Assembly (NCBI GenBank): GCA_002428055.1
Contig: DIZY01000126.1
Span: 24,336-50,653, forward strand
DNA from: Helicobacteraceae bacterium UBA6016
GTDB lineage: Bacteria > Campylobacterota > Campylobacteria > Campylobacterales > UBA6016
Length of the DNA: 26,318 nt
Direction of reading: 5' to 3'
Position 1 is the first letter of the stretch. Each line of letters starts with the position of its first letter. The position numbers and the translations under genes are program-made. Shown one piece after another: positions 18,088 through 25,153 of the stretch. The notes under the pieces are model-generated. The model did no database searches. It saw only the letters and a program-made list of their open reading frames with translations, and was not told the DNA's origin.

Positions 18088-18155
18088 ATATAATGCCTTT
18101 TATTTGAATTGTACTAGAGAGAGTATACAAAAAATTAATTGAGATTTCTAACTTT

Positions 18156-18764
18156 TTATATCTTCCATGTTTTGATGAATGCTTCGTTATCTGTCAAGCT
18201 TTGCTTGTATCTTGAGGCTACCGCTATTGCTGTCAGTGCATCTAATGATTCGCTAAAGTCGTCGTTCACAAAAAAGTAGTCATATTCTCCGATAGAGCGC
18301 ATTTCACTAATTGCGTTTATGACTCTTTGTTCTAAGATTTCACTTGTTTCCGTGTTTCTACTTGAAAGTCTTGTTTTAAGTACGCTCATATTTTTGGTCG
18401 TTACAAATACGGAAGTTACCAATTTTTGGAACTTTTCCCTAATTGTTTTGTGTCCTTGCACATCTATGTCCAGCACAACGGTTTTGTTGTCCGCAAGCGC
18501 ATTCTCTATCGGTCTAAAAGAGGTTCCGTAGAAGTTTCCGTGAACTTCCGCCCACTCCAAAAAACCGCCTTCATCTATCTCTGAAAGGAACTGTTCTTTT
18601 GAAGTAAAGTGATAATCTATGCCGTCACTCTCACTTTCTCGCGGCTTTCTAGTCGTAGTGGATATGGAAAAATAGCAATTCGGGATAATATCCAAAAGCT
18701 TTCTAGCGAGACTTGTTTTGCCGGAGCCGCTTGGCCCCGATACTACGAGAATGGAGCCGCTCAT
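18156..18764 (-). CDS. gmk: Guanylate kinase
   Basis: A 202-residue kinase that phosphorylates GMP to GDP. The P-loop GPSGSGKT is at residues 10-17, and the GMP-binding segment STTTRKPRESESDGIDYHF follows. The ATG overlaps the stop of the upstream acidic protein by 4 nt, so gmk is translationally coupled to that gene. Domain order and length are normal. Confidence 0.97.
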   Translation of the reverse strand: MSGSILVVSGPSGSGKTSLARKLLDIIPNCYFSISTTTRKPRESESDGIDYHFTSKEQFLSEIDEGGFLEWAEVHGNFYGTSFRPIENALADNKTVVLDIDVQGHKTIREKFQKLVTSVFVTTKNMSVLKTRLSSRNTETSEILEQRVINAISEMRSIGEYDYFFVNDDFSESLDALTAIAVASRYKQSLTDNEAFIKTWKI

Positions 18765-20122
18765 TGTTTTTTGCTAAGCGTAATATTAATTGTAATATCA
18801 GCCATATTTAAAAGCTCTTTTAGTGCGTCTAACGAAACGGTAATGCTTTGATTTGGATTTAGTTGAAGTGCGCTGAGTCCAAAACTTGGCGAGGCAACGG
18901 TAGTTTCGGTTGATGCAGGAAGCGTACTTGGAATATCAGCTTCCTCTTCTATGTCGGAATCACTCTCCTCTTGGTGTTGCGAGGAGGAGCTATCTATGCT
19001 GACGCCGAGCGCCTCTGCTAGAGATTCCTCAGTTAAAGAGCCAAGCTCTTCGTTGTGTATTTTGATATTATCCAAATCAATGTCGTCATCGCTCTCTAAT
19101 GTTTCTTCTTCCGTCTCATCAAGTAGATTTTTTAGTTTATTTACTTCATCTTCATCAAATATATGAGGGTCATCCTCAAAGCTAGGCATATCTTCGGTAG
19201 CAATCTCATCAAAATTACCCATCTCGTCTTCAAGAGATAGTTCTTGCTCCAAAGTATCATCGCTTGTTGTTGGAATCTCTTCTTCTAGGGATATGTCGTC
19301 AAGTTCCATATCGGCGTCGTTTTCCTCTAAGCCGTCTAGCGCTCCAAGGTCATCGCCAAGTTCAGCCATTTCCGGTATGGAAATTTCATGCTCCGTCTCG
19401 TCAAGCGACATATCTTGTGGCATATCGAAGTCGATACCCTCTGCTTCTTCGTTGATGGCGCTCATCTGCTCGTCCAGGTTTATCTCAAAATCATCGTCAA
19501 GCTTTGTATCGTCTAGCGCTATTTCATCCATTGTTTCTTCTTTTGGCTCAATATCCATTGCGGAATCCTCATCAAAAGAGAACTCTAGCTCATCTTCTTT
19601 GTCGAGAGCCTCCATCGGCTTTTCATCATCTAAATCTAAAGAGGCAAAATCATCCAAATCGCCCAGTTCATTAGAGCTCTCTTTCTCTGTTGTGCCAAAT
19701 ATACTATCTTCATCTAGTGAATCTAGTGTGTCCGAAATTGCCCCTTCTTCTTCAAAAGAGGCTACATCATCGCCGAATACGGCTTCTTCTTCCGCAGTGT
19801 TTTCGACAGAAGTCGCAAGCGAGGCAAATATGTCGACGAGCTCCGTAGGTAAAAAAGGTTTTTCAACATAAACATCAAAGCCGTCAGGTCTATCGGCGCC
19901 TTTTGTAATAATAAGTATATATTTGGCGTCCCCAAACTTTTGTTTTAGTATTCCGAACTCTTCGTCATTATACAGATCGCTATCCATAATAACAAAGCTG
20001 TACGCTCCGTTTTCCACCTCTGATATATCTTTGGCGTTTGTTAGCTCATAGCCTAGTTTCCCAGAACTTAGCTTTACGAGCCGCTCTATTGTTGCGTTTT
20101 GATTTATTAGGAGTACTTGCAT
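18761..20122 (-). CDS. Highly acidic protein with degenerate receiver-like N-terminus
   Basis: A 453-residue protein. Residues 1 to about 110 read like a CheY-type receiver: hydrophobic beta strands, a candidate phosphoacceptor D47 (or D49), T73 and K88 in VEKPF. The acidic pair after beta-1 is replaced by N7-Q-N, so Mg-dependent phosphorylation may be lost. Residues 110 to about 385 are very rich in Asp and Glu with loosely repeated LDD/LEE units. The last 45 residues form a conserved-looking, less acidic tail (SITVSLDALKELLNMADITI). C. jejuni has an annotated 'highly acidic protein' and H. pylori a 'poly E-rich protein' next to gmk, which I take to be homologues. Function unknown. Coupled to gmk by a 4-nt overlap; fliR lies 65 nt upstream. 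Confidence 0.85.
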   Translation of the reverse strand: MQVLLINQNATIERLVKLSSGKLGYELTNAKDISEVENGAYSFVIMDSDLYNDEEFGILKQKFGDAKYILIITKGADRPDGFDVYVEKPFLPTELVDIFASLATSVENTAEEEAVFGDDVASFEEEGAISDTLDSLDEDSIFGTTEKESSNELGDLDDFASLDLDDEKPMEALDKEDELEFSFDEDSAMDIEPKEETMDEIALDDTKLDDDFEINLDEQMSAINEEAEGIDFDMPQDMSLDETEHEISIPEMAELGDDLGALDGLEENDADMELDDISLEEEIPTTSDDTLEQELSLEDEMGNFDEIATEDMPSFEDDPHIFDEDEVNKLKNLLDETEEETLESDDDIDLDNIKIHNEELGSLTEESLAEALGVSIDSSSSQHQEESDSDIEEEADIPSTLPASTETTVASPSFGLSALQLNPNQSITVSLDALKELLNMADITINITLSKKQ

Positions 20123-20187
20123 ATTGTTTGACCTTGGCTTTTTTAAATCGCTATTAATTTTATATTTTTATACATTTATTTTTGCTT

Positions 20188-20955
20188 TTATAGAAATAGC
20201 AACATTTGATTTATCATCTCAAAGAACCTCTCTTTAAAGATCAATGCTATTGATGTTAATATTGCCGTAAGTACCGCAACCCCTAAAATAATTTTTATCG
20301 GCATGCCGGCTACCAATATATTAAAAGATGGCATCGTCTTCATTATCATTCCAAAAATAATGTCGGAAAGAAGCGACATTGCCATTAGCGGGAAGGCTAT
20401 TGTAAAACCGATTAGAAAAATATTTTTGACGGAGAGTACTGAATATTCAAAGTAGGCTTTCGTAAGAACAAATTCACCTATCGGAACTTGTTTGAGAGAA
20501 TACTCTATGTATTGGATAATAAGATGGTGCCCATCCGAGGCAAGTAGTATCATTAACACAAAAAAATTGAGCAAAACGCTGATGACCTGCGAGCTTTGCT
20601 GTGTTTGCGGGTCGTATGCCGCCGCCATTGAAAATCCCATAACCATACTTATCTGTTCGCCGGCAAAGCCTACAGCTGCAAATAGGGTGGAGACGAAAAA
20701 GCCGGCTATAAAGCCGAATGCTCCCTCCATAATAATAGCCGTAATGAGTGCGCTAGAAGTCATATCGATAGTCGCAACCGGAGTGACGGCGTAGAAGATA
20801 ACGGTAAAGTATAGAGCTAATGCACCTTTGACGGACATGGGAATACTAACATGCGAAAAAAACGGCATAAATGCAAAAAGGGAAGAAAACCTAATAAACA
20901 AAAGTAGAAAAGTTATTACCGATTCTTGAGCAATAAAAGGTAGAAGTTGATTCAT
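20188..20955 (-). CDS. fliR: Flagellar biosynthesis protein FliR
   Basis: A 255-residue inner-membrane protein of the flagellar type III export gate (with FliP and FliQ). Hydrophobic helices fill nearly the whole length, with the FliR-typical segments AFMPFFS near the N-terminus, GFSMAAAYDPQTQQ in the middle and a short polar C-terminus. Its ATG overlaps the stop of the upstream ABC ATPase gene by 4 nt. It lies apart from the fliFGH genes of this window, as in Campylobacter. Confidence 0.95.
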   Translation of the reverse strand: MNQLLPFIAQESVITFLLLFIRFSSLFAFMPFFSHVSIPMSVKGALALYFTVIFYAVTPVATIDMTSSALITAIIMEGAFGFIAGFFVSTLFAAVGFAGEQISMVMGFSMAAAYDPQTQQSSQVISVLLNFFVLMILLASDGHHLIIQYIEYSLKQVPIGEFVLTKAYFEYSVLSVKNIFLIGFTIAFPLMAMSLLSDIIFGMIMKTMPSFNILVAGMPIKIILGVAVLTAILTSIALIFKERFFEMINQMLLFL

Positions 20956-21590
20956 TTTAGTCTGATAATAGCGTTTCGTTCGAGCCTAAAAACAGAGTCG
21001 CACGAAAAGGCTAGATTTTCGTCATGCGTTACGCATAGTAGTGCCGCATCATTTTGCTCTATATACTCAAAAATAGTGCTCATAACTTCCGCTGCGCTTG
21101 TTTTGTCAAGATTTCCAGTGGGTTCATCTGCGAAGATGATTTTCGGTTTTTTGGTTAGTACTCTGACTATCGATATGCGTTGTTGTTGTCCGCCGGAGAG
21201 AGTTGAAATGGGCTGAGAGAGCACATGCGCTACGCCGAACTTTTTTGAAAGCTCCTCGTCTATCGGTTCGCCCGTAAGAATGGAAGATACCTCTAGATTC
21301 TCTTTAGCGCTAAACCCTCTGAAAAGATAGTGCGACTGGAAAATAATCCCAAAATCATTTTTCCTTAGATTTACAAGCTCGCTATTTGGAAGTGAGTAGA
21401 TATTGTGGCCGTTGTATTCCACCACTCCGCTTTGCGGCGGCAAAAATGAAGATAGAACATGAAGCAGCGTTGATTTGCCGCTACCGCTAACGCCAAGTAT
21501 CGCAGTCGTAGTTTTTGGTTTTAGCTCTATATCAATATTTTGGAAAAGGTCGTAGTCAAACGAATGAGAAAGGTTTTTGGCGCCAAGCAT
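20952..21590 (-). CDS. ABC transporter ATP-binding protein (LolD/FtsE-like)
   Basis: A 212-residue stand-alone ATPase. Walker A GVSGSGKS is at residues 33-40, the LSGGQQQR signature, Walker B with FADEPTGNLD, and the switch histidine in VTHDE are all intact, so it should hydrolyse ATP. The size and the PTGNLD segment place it in the LolD/MacB/FtsE group, which works with FtsX-like permeases. No permease is encoded nearby. It starts 25 nt beyond the tsf terminator hairpin and overlaps fliR by 4 nt. C. jejuni has the same gene in the same place. Substrate unknown. Confidence 0.9.
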   Translation of the reverse strand: MLGAKNLSHSFDYDLFQNIDIELKPKTTTAILGVSGSGKSTLLHVLSSFLPPQSGVVEYNGHNIYSLPNSELVNLRKNDFGIIFQSHYLFRGFSAKENLEVSSILTGEPIDEELSKKFGVAHVLSQPISTLSGGQQQRISIVRVLTKKPKIIFADEPTGNLDKTSAAEVMSTIFEYIEQNDAALLCVTHDENLAFSCDSVFRLERNAIIRLK

Positions 21591-21615
21591 CTAGAGCCTT
21601 TATTGTGTAGAAAAT

Positions 21616-21632
21616 CCCTCCGCAAGGGAGGG
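21616..21632 (-). terminator. Terminator hairpin after tsf
   Basis: A perfect 6-bp GC-rich inverted repeat (21616-21621 with 21627-21632, 5-nt loop) read leftward is followed by ATTTTC, placed 68 nt after the tsf stop and just before the ABC ATPase gene. It should separate the rpsB-tsf unit from the downstream genes, perhaps with read-through. Confidence 0.7.
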
Positions 21633-21699
21633 TATTGGAAAAATATTAACTTCTGCTGCGAATGCAACTAGCTTTAATGGCTTTGCCTGCTTTTGCGTA

Positions 21700-22623
21700 C
21701 TATTTAGCTAACTGCGCTGCAACTTCACTTGCAAAATCGCAAGCTTTTTTCTCTAGGCCTTCACCTACTTCAAATCTTGCGAATGCAGTTAGTTTGGCCG
21801 TTCCGCCTGCTGTTTTTGCAGCCGCCTCAAGAGCCTCTTTAACTGTTTTTTTGTCGTCTTTTACGAACGGTTGCTCAACAAGGCAGTTGTCTTTTTTGAA
21901 TTTTACTAGTTTACCAGGGATGATTTTGTCCCACATAGCAGCCGGTTTGCCCTCTTTTTCAAGTTGAGCTTTTGCAACCTCTTCTTCTCTAGCTAAATCT
22001 TCCGCCGGAACTTCTGTTTCGTCAAGATAGTTTGGATTCATAGCCGCAGCGTGCATAGCGATGTCTTTTAGTACTGCTTGTACAGCTTCCGCAGTTTTCT
22101 GGTTGTCGCACTCTGCAGCTACTACAACACCGATTTTACCGTTTGCGTGTTTGTATACATTTACGGCGCCGTTATCGCCTACGGAGACCTCTGCAAATCT
22201 TCTAACAACGATGTTTTCACCGATTTTACCTATCGTGATGCTAAGGTGGTCAGAGAAAGCTCCGCCGTTGATAGTTGAAGCTAGCAAATCGTCTACTGTT
22301 TTAATGCCGTTGTTGTGAATATGTGTCGTAGTTGATGCACAAAACTCGATAAAGTTTTCATTTTGACCTACGAAATCTGTTTCACAGTTGACTTCAGAAA
22401 TCGTCGCTTTTTTGTTGTTTGCCGCAAGTTCTATAGTGATAGTACCTTCAGTCGCAGTTCTACCGCTTTTTTTAGCAGCAGCCGAAAGACCTTTTTTTCT
22501 TAGCCAGTCGATAGCTTCGTCTAGGTTGCCCTCACACTCTGTAAGAGCTTTTTTACAATCAAGCATACCTGCCGCAGTTCTGTCTCTTAGTTCTTTAATT
22601 AGTTCGCTTGTGACTGCTGCCAT
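21700..22623 (-). CDS. tsf: Translation elongation factor Ts
   Basis: A 307-residue nucleotide exchange factor for EF-Tu. The N-terminal UBA-like domain carries KELRDRTAAGMLDCKKAL, and the TDFVGQNENF motif that contacts EF-Tu lies near residue 80. Length lies between the E. coli protein (283) and longer Campylobacter versions. Its ATG shares one base with the rpsB stop (TAATG), the usual rpsB-tsf operon. Confidence 0.97.
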   Translation of the reverse strand: MAAVTSELIKELRDRTAAGMLDCKKALTECEGNLDEAIDWLRKKGLSAAAKKSGRTATEGTITIELAANNKKATISEVNCETDFVGQNENFIEFCASTTTHIHNNGIKTVDDLLASTINGGAFSDHLSITIGKIGENIVVRRFAEVSVGDNGAVNVYKHANGKIGVVVAAECDNQKTAEAVQAVLKDIAMHAAAMNPNYLDETEVPAEDLAREEEVAKAQLEKEGKPAAMWDKIIPGKLVKFKKDNCLVEQPFVKDDKKTVKEALEAAAKTAGGTAKLTAFARFEVGEGLEKKACDFASEVAAQLAK

Positions 22624-23402
22624 TATTCTGCTTCTCCTTCTGCTTTTGCTTCTTCTTTAATTTCAGCAACTACTTCCGCAACTTCTGATTCAGTTACCTC
22701 TTCCGCAACTTCTTCCGCTTTTTCGTTTGAGCTTCTACCTTCGATGATAGCGTCAGCCATCTCTTTGCAGAATAGTTCGATTGCTCTGATAGCATCATCA
22801 TTTCCAGGGATTGGGTAAGTGATAAGATCTGGGTCGCAGTTTGTATCAAGTGGAGCAACAACCGGGATATGTAGTCTGTTTGCTTCTTGAACGGCGATTT
22901 TTTCTTTTTGTGCGTCAAGTACGAATATCATGTCGGGCGCAGCCTTCATATGTCTGATGCCGCCGATATAGTTTTCAAGTTTCTCTTTTTTTCTGTTAAG
23001 AATTAGCGCTTCTTTTTTTGTTAGAAGATTGATTTGACCGTTTTTGATCATATCTTCGATAATTTCTAGTTTTCTGATTGATTGTCTAACTGTTTTGAAG
23101 TTTGTTAGCATACCACCTAGCCATCTGTAGTTTACATACGGGCAGTTTGCTCTGATAGCGTGCTCTTTTATCATGTTGCTAGCTTGTTTTTTTGTTCCTA
23201 CGAAAAGAACAGTTTTGCCCTCAGCCGCAGCGTCTCTTACAACATTATATGTGTATTTGAAGTATCTAAGCGTTTTTTGAAGGTCGATAATATGGATGTT
23301 TTTTCTAACGCCAAATATGAATTTCTTCATTTTTGGATTCCATCTTCTTGTTTGGTGCCCGAAGTGAACGCCGCACTCTAGTAAATCTTTCATTGTAACC
23401 AT
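22623..23402 (-). CDS. rpsB: 30S ribosomal protein S2
   Basis: A 259-residue S2. The start MVTMKDLLECGVHFGHQTRR and the GTKKQA, NYRWLGGMLTNF and PDLITYPIPGNDDA segments are diagnostic. The last 35 residues are an extra Glu/Ala/Val-rich acidic tail that goes beyond the E. coli-like core. An AAGGAG site lies about 10 nt before the ATG. The leader upstream is long and can fold (see the leader entry), which suggests control at the RNA level. Confidence 0.97.
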   Translation of the reverse strand: MVTMKDLLECGVHFGHQTRRWNPKMKKFIFGVRKNIHIIDLQKTLRYFKYTYNVVRDAAAEGKTVLFVGTKKQASNMIKEHAIRANCPYVNYRWLGGMLTNFKTVRQSIRKLEIIEDMIKNGQINLLTKKEALILNRKKEKLENYIGGIRHMKAAPDMIFVLDAQKEKIAVQEANRLHIPVVAPLDTNCDPDLITYPIPGNDDAIRAIELFCKEMADAIIEGRSSNEKAEEVAEEVTESEVAEVVAEIKEEAKAEGEAE

Positions 23403-23445
23403 GGTATGAATGCTCCTTGTGGTGTGTTATTTTGGTTTTTTCCTC

Positions 23446-23533
23446 CGCAAGCTTGTAAACGAACACAGTGTCCGCAACCTTTTCAAGGACTCTTGCGTGT
23501 GAAATTGATAGCTCTCCCGTAAAACGAGGGCTA
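23446..23533 (-). ncRNA. Candidate structured 5' leader of rpsB
   Basis: Upstream of rpsB the leader RNA can form two elements. The first is a hairpin with a 4-bp outer and 3-bp inner stem (23509-23512 with 23530-23533; 23514-23516 with 23526-23528). The second is a domain closed by a 6-bp helix (23446-23451 with 23492-23497), enclosing either a GTCC/GGAC helix (23470-23473 with 23487-23490) or a competing CCTT/AAGG hairpin (23478-23481 with 23485-23488). The two inner pairings share bases and exclude each other. Ribosomal-protein leaders often bind their own product; here that is inference only. Confidence 0.4.
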
Positions 23534-23534
23534 A

Positions 23535-23540
23535 ATTTTA
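23535..23540 (-). promoter_or_regulatory. Putative -10 of the rpsB-tsf promoter
   Basis: TAAAAT read leftward, a frequent -10 form in Campylobacterota, lies directly before the structured leader and would give a leader of roughly 125 nt. No -35 is evident. Confidence 0.35.
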
Positions 23541-23604
23541 GCGAAAAGAAGTTAAAGGTTTGTGGTAAAAGCTCTTAGTTTTCAAAAAGTTCATCAAAAA
23601 TATC

Positions 23605-23633
23605 TTGACAGCAGTACTGCTTTGCAGTACAAT
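23605..23633 (+). promoter_or_regulatory. Promoter and operator of the toxin-antitoxin pair
   Basis: A consensus -35 TTGACA (23605-23610) and -10 TACAAT (23628-23633) are separated by exactly 17 nt. The spacer opens with the perfect palindrome GCAGTACTGC (23611-23620). A further GCAGTAC (23624-23630) forms a 7-bp inverted repeat with 23614-23620 and overlaps the -10. YefM-family antitoxins bind palindromes with a GTAC-type core, so this is very likely the autorepression operator. Confidence 0.85.
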
Positions 23634-23661
23634 TAAATCAAATATACGGACGGAGTATAAA

Positions 23662-23928
23662 ATGTTAAGCGTCAATGAATTTAGAGCAAATATAAAAGAG
23701 TATGTAGATAAAGTAGTCAGTGCTCATGAGCCGCTTACCGTATCAAGGCGAAACGGAGCCGCTTTTGTGGTGGTTTCGCTTGAAGATTATGAGAGAGACA
23801 AAGAGACTCTTTATGTATTCCAAAATAGCTCACTTATGAGGCAGATTGCCGAGTCATCGAAGAGTTTTGCACAATCATCAGGCTACAAACCTAGCCAAAA
23901 AGAGATTGATGAAATCAATAGTATTTGA
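23662..23928 (+). CDS. yefM: Antitoxin, Phd/YefM family
   Basis: An 88-residue protein. The N-terminus (MLSVNEFRANIKEYVDKV) and the following beta strands with SRRNGAAFVVVSLEDYE are the Phd/YefM DNA-binding dimer fold. The C-terminal part (residues 50-88) is the usually disordered toxin-binding tail. The start ATG is set by a GGAG site at 23652-23655 and by the family N-terminus. It overlaps the toxin gene by 20 nt. It should neutralise the toxin and, with it, repress the promoter. Insertion after the rpsB leader, between core and accessory genes, suggests horizontal gain. Confidence 0.92.
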   Translation: MLSVNEFRANIKEYVDKVVSAHEPLTVSRRNGAAFVVVSLEDYERDKETLYVFQNSSLMRQIAESSKSFAQSSGYKPSQKEIDEINSI

Positions 23929-24178
23929 GGGAACTACTTGGTCGGAGTATGAAAAATTAAGAGAAAAAGACAAAATTATTCACAAAAATCTCTGCAAAAT
24001 ACTCCAAGAACTCCAAAGAGGCGACGGCTCAAAAGGAATCGGAAAGCCGGAAGCGTTAAAGCACAATCTCTCAGGGTTGTGGTCTAGGCGCATATCGCAA
24101 AAAGACAGGGTTGTGTACAGCTTTACCGATGAGAGCGTGCATATATTTGCTATCGGCGGACATTATGATGATAAGTAG
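23909..24178 (+). CDS. yoeB: mRNA interferase toxin, YoeB family
   Basis: An 89-residue ribosome-dependent endoribonuclease of the RelE/YoeB fold. The C-terminal half closely follows E. coli YoeB: GKPEALKHNLSGLWSRRI (E48 as likely catalytic base, R60/R61), then KDRVVYSF (R67), then H85-Y86 near the end. All residues needed for activity appear to be present. It starts inside the antitoxin gene at 23909. The frame continues upstream, but those codons lie in the antitoxin frame overlap and do not match the family. A five-residue tail beyond the family's usual His-Tyr end is a small difference. Confidence 0.93.
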   Translation: MKSIVFEGTTWSEYEKLREKDKIIHKNLCKILQELQRGDGSKGIGKPEALKHNLSGLWSRRISQKDRVVYSFTDESVHIFAIGGHYDDK

Positions 24179-24198
24179 TTTTGGAGAATAGCTTTATA

Positions 24199-24311
24199 AT
24201 GGGCACTAGAAAAGCCAACAAAGAAGAGAGAGTAGACGACACTACGAGCTAGATGACGATATTATCTTGTTTTTGAAAAAAAGAGGCAAGCGAGAAAAAA
24301 GAGTACCTTAG
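24199..24311 (+). pseudogene. Possible remnant of a small basic ORF with a frameshift
   Basis: In the 177-base gap between yoeB and the broken GTPase, an ATG at 24199 opens a frame beginning MGTRKANKEE that stops early. A second frame, entered at a GAGAGAG repeat (about 24224-24230), continues RRHYELDDDIILFLKKRGKR and stops at 24309-24311. Removing two bases from the GA repeat would join them into a 36-residue lysine/arginine-rich peptide. I know no family for it, and there is no good ribosome-binding site. It may be chance; I report it because the second segment looks protein-like. Confidence 0.25.
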
Positions 24312-24355
24312 CAGGCGCTTATAATGCCCCTAAATTTCCCATAAATTAGCCTCCA

Positions 24356-25151
24356 TTAGGTCTTTGTAGTTATCCGCAAAATTGAGGGACTAAACAGAGC
24401 ACCGGAGATTGGAATTTGCAAGAGGCTCTTCAATTTACATATAATCTTATTTTCCAAGTCTAAAATATTAATGTCTAAATGGCTCGAAATATGAATTGTG
24501 TCAATTTCGCCGAAATTCAAAAATGATTTATTTTTAATATCAAGTTTCTTATTTTCCAAATTTTCTTTTTGAGCGGCTGATAGTTCTGTTCCTCGACTCA
24601 AGGGTTCTATTTTATCAGCTTGAGAGATTGCACAGATTAAATGTGAAGCCTTGCTCTTGTCAAAAATATTATTGAAAAAAATTCGTCTTGTGAATAATCT
24701 CTTTTGTCGGCTCTAAAAAGATAGACTACAATAGTAGCCTCTTTGATATAATCTTTATACCATTGTAAATACTGTTCATCCGCCTTATCATTCTCGCCAA
24801 TACCAGGTAAATCAACAAAATTTAATTGATAAGCTAAATTTTCATGTTTCATTTTATGATGCAAGAAAAAGTCTGCGGATTGGAGAATTTTCGTACACGA
24901 TTGATAGTCGCTTGTTTTAAAGATATCTTTTTGATTAATTTATTGATTAACGATGATTTACCGTATCCAGTTTGACCAATAAATATAATATTTAGCTTTT
25001 TTATCTTTTTGTAGCCCAACTCGTGAGTATTGGTATAGCGCCAATTGCTAAATGCCGAACTAGCGAGGTCGGCATTTTTTAGAAATAGGTACCTATCGCC
25101 TAGCGATTCTATGTCACATTCATATAAAATTTTAGTTGTTATGTCTGACAT
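24356..25151 (-). pseudogene. Second YfjP-like GTPase gene, broken by two frameshifts
   Basis: Three reading-frame pieces line up with the intact GTPase upstream. Piece one (from ATG 25151) has an extra 50-residue N-terminus, then the P-loop GQTGYGKSS (residues 59-67). Piece two holds the G2 region SDYQSCTK and the G3 motif VDLPGIGEN. Piece three holds the G4 segment SQADKIEP and the C-terminal part, stopping at 24356. The first shift fits a lost A/T in the five-base run 24928-24932. The second fits a lost base in the run 24675-24681 or 24662-24666. With both restored the protein would be about 265 residues. It starts 2 nt after the first GTPase's stop, so it was an operon partner. It could still be functional if the shifts are sequencing errors. 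Confidence 0.8.
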
Positions 25152-25153
25152 AC

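Noticed and set aside
19293..19871. A 192-residue serine-rich open frame on the + strand
   Set aside because: It is the antisense of the Asp/Glu-rich gene, whose codons read as Ser on the other strand. No ribosome-binding site or family match.
24637..24864. A separate 75-residue protein
   Set aside because: Its start is not ATG and its content (G3 motif) is the middle of the broken GTPase, so it is a fragment and not a gene.
24866..24870. The five-base run here as site of the first GTPase frameshift
   Set aside because: Shifting at 24928-24932 instead recovers the conserved switch segment ending in SCTK, which matches the intact paralogue.
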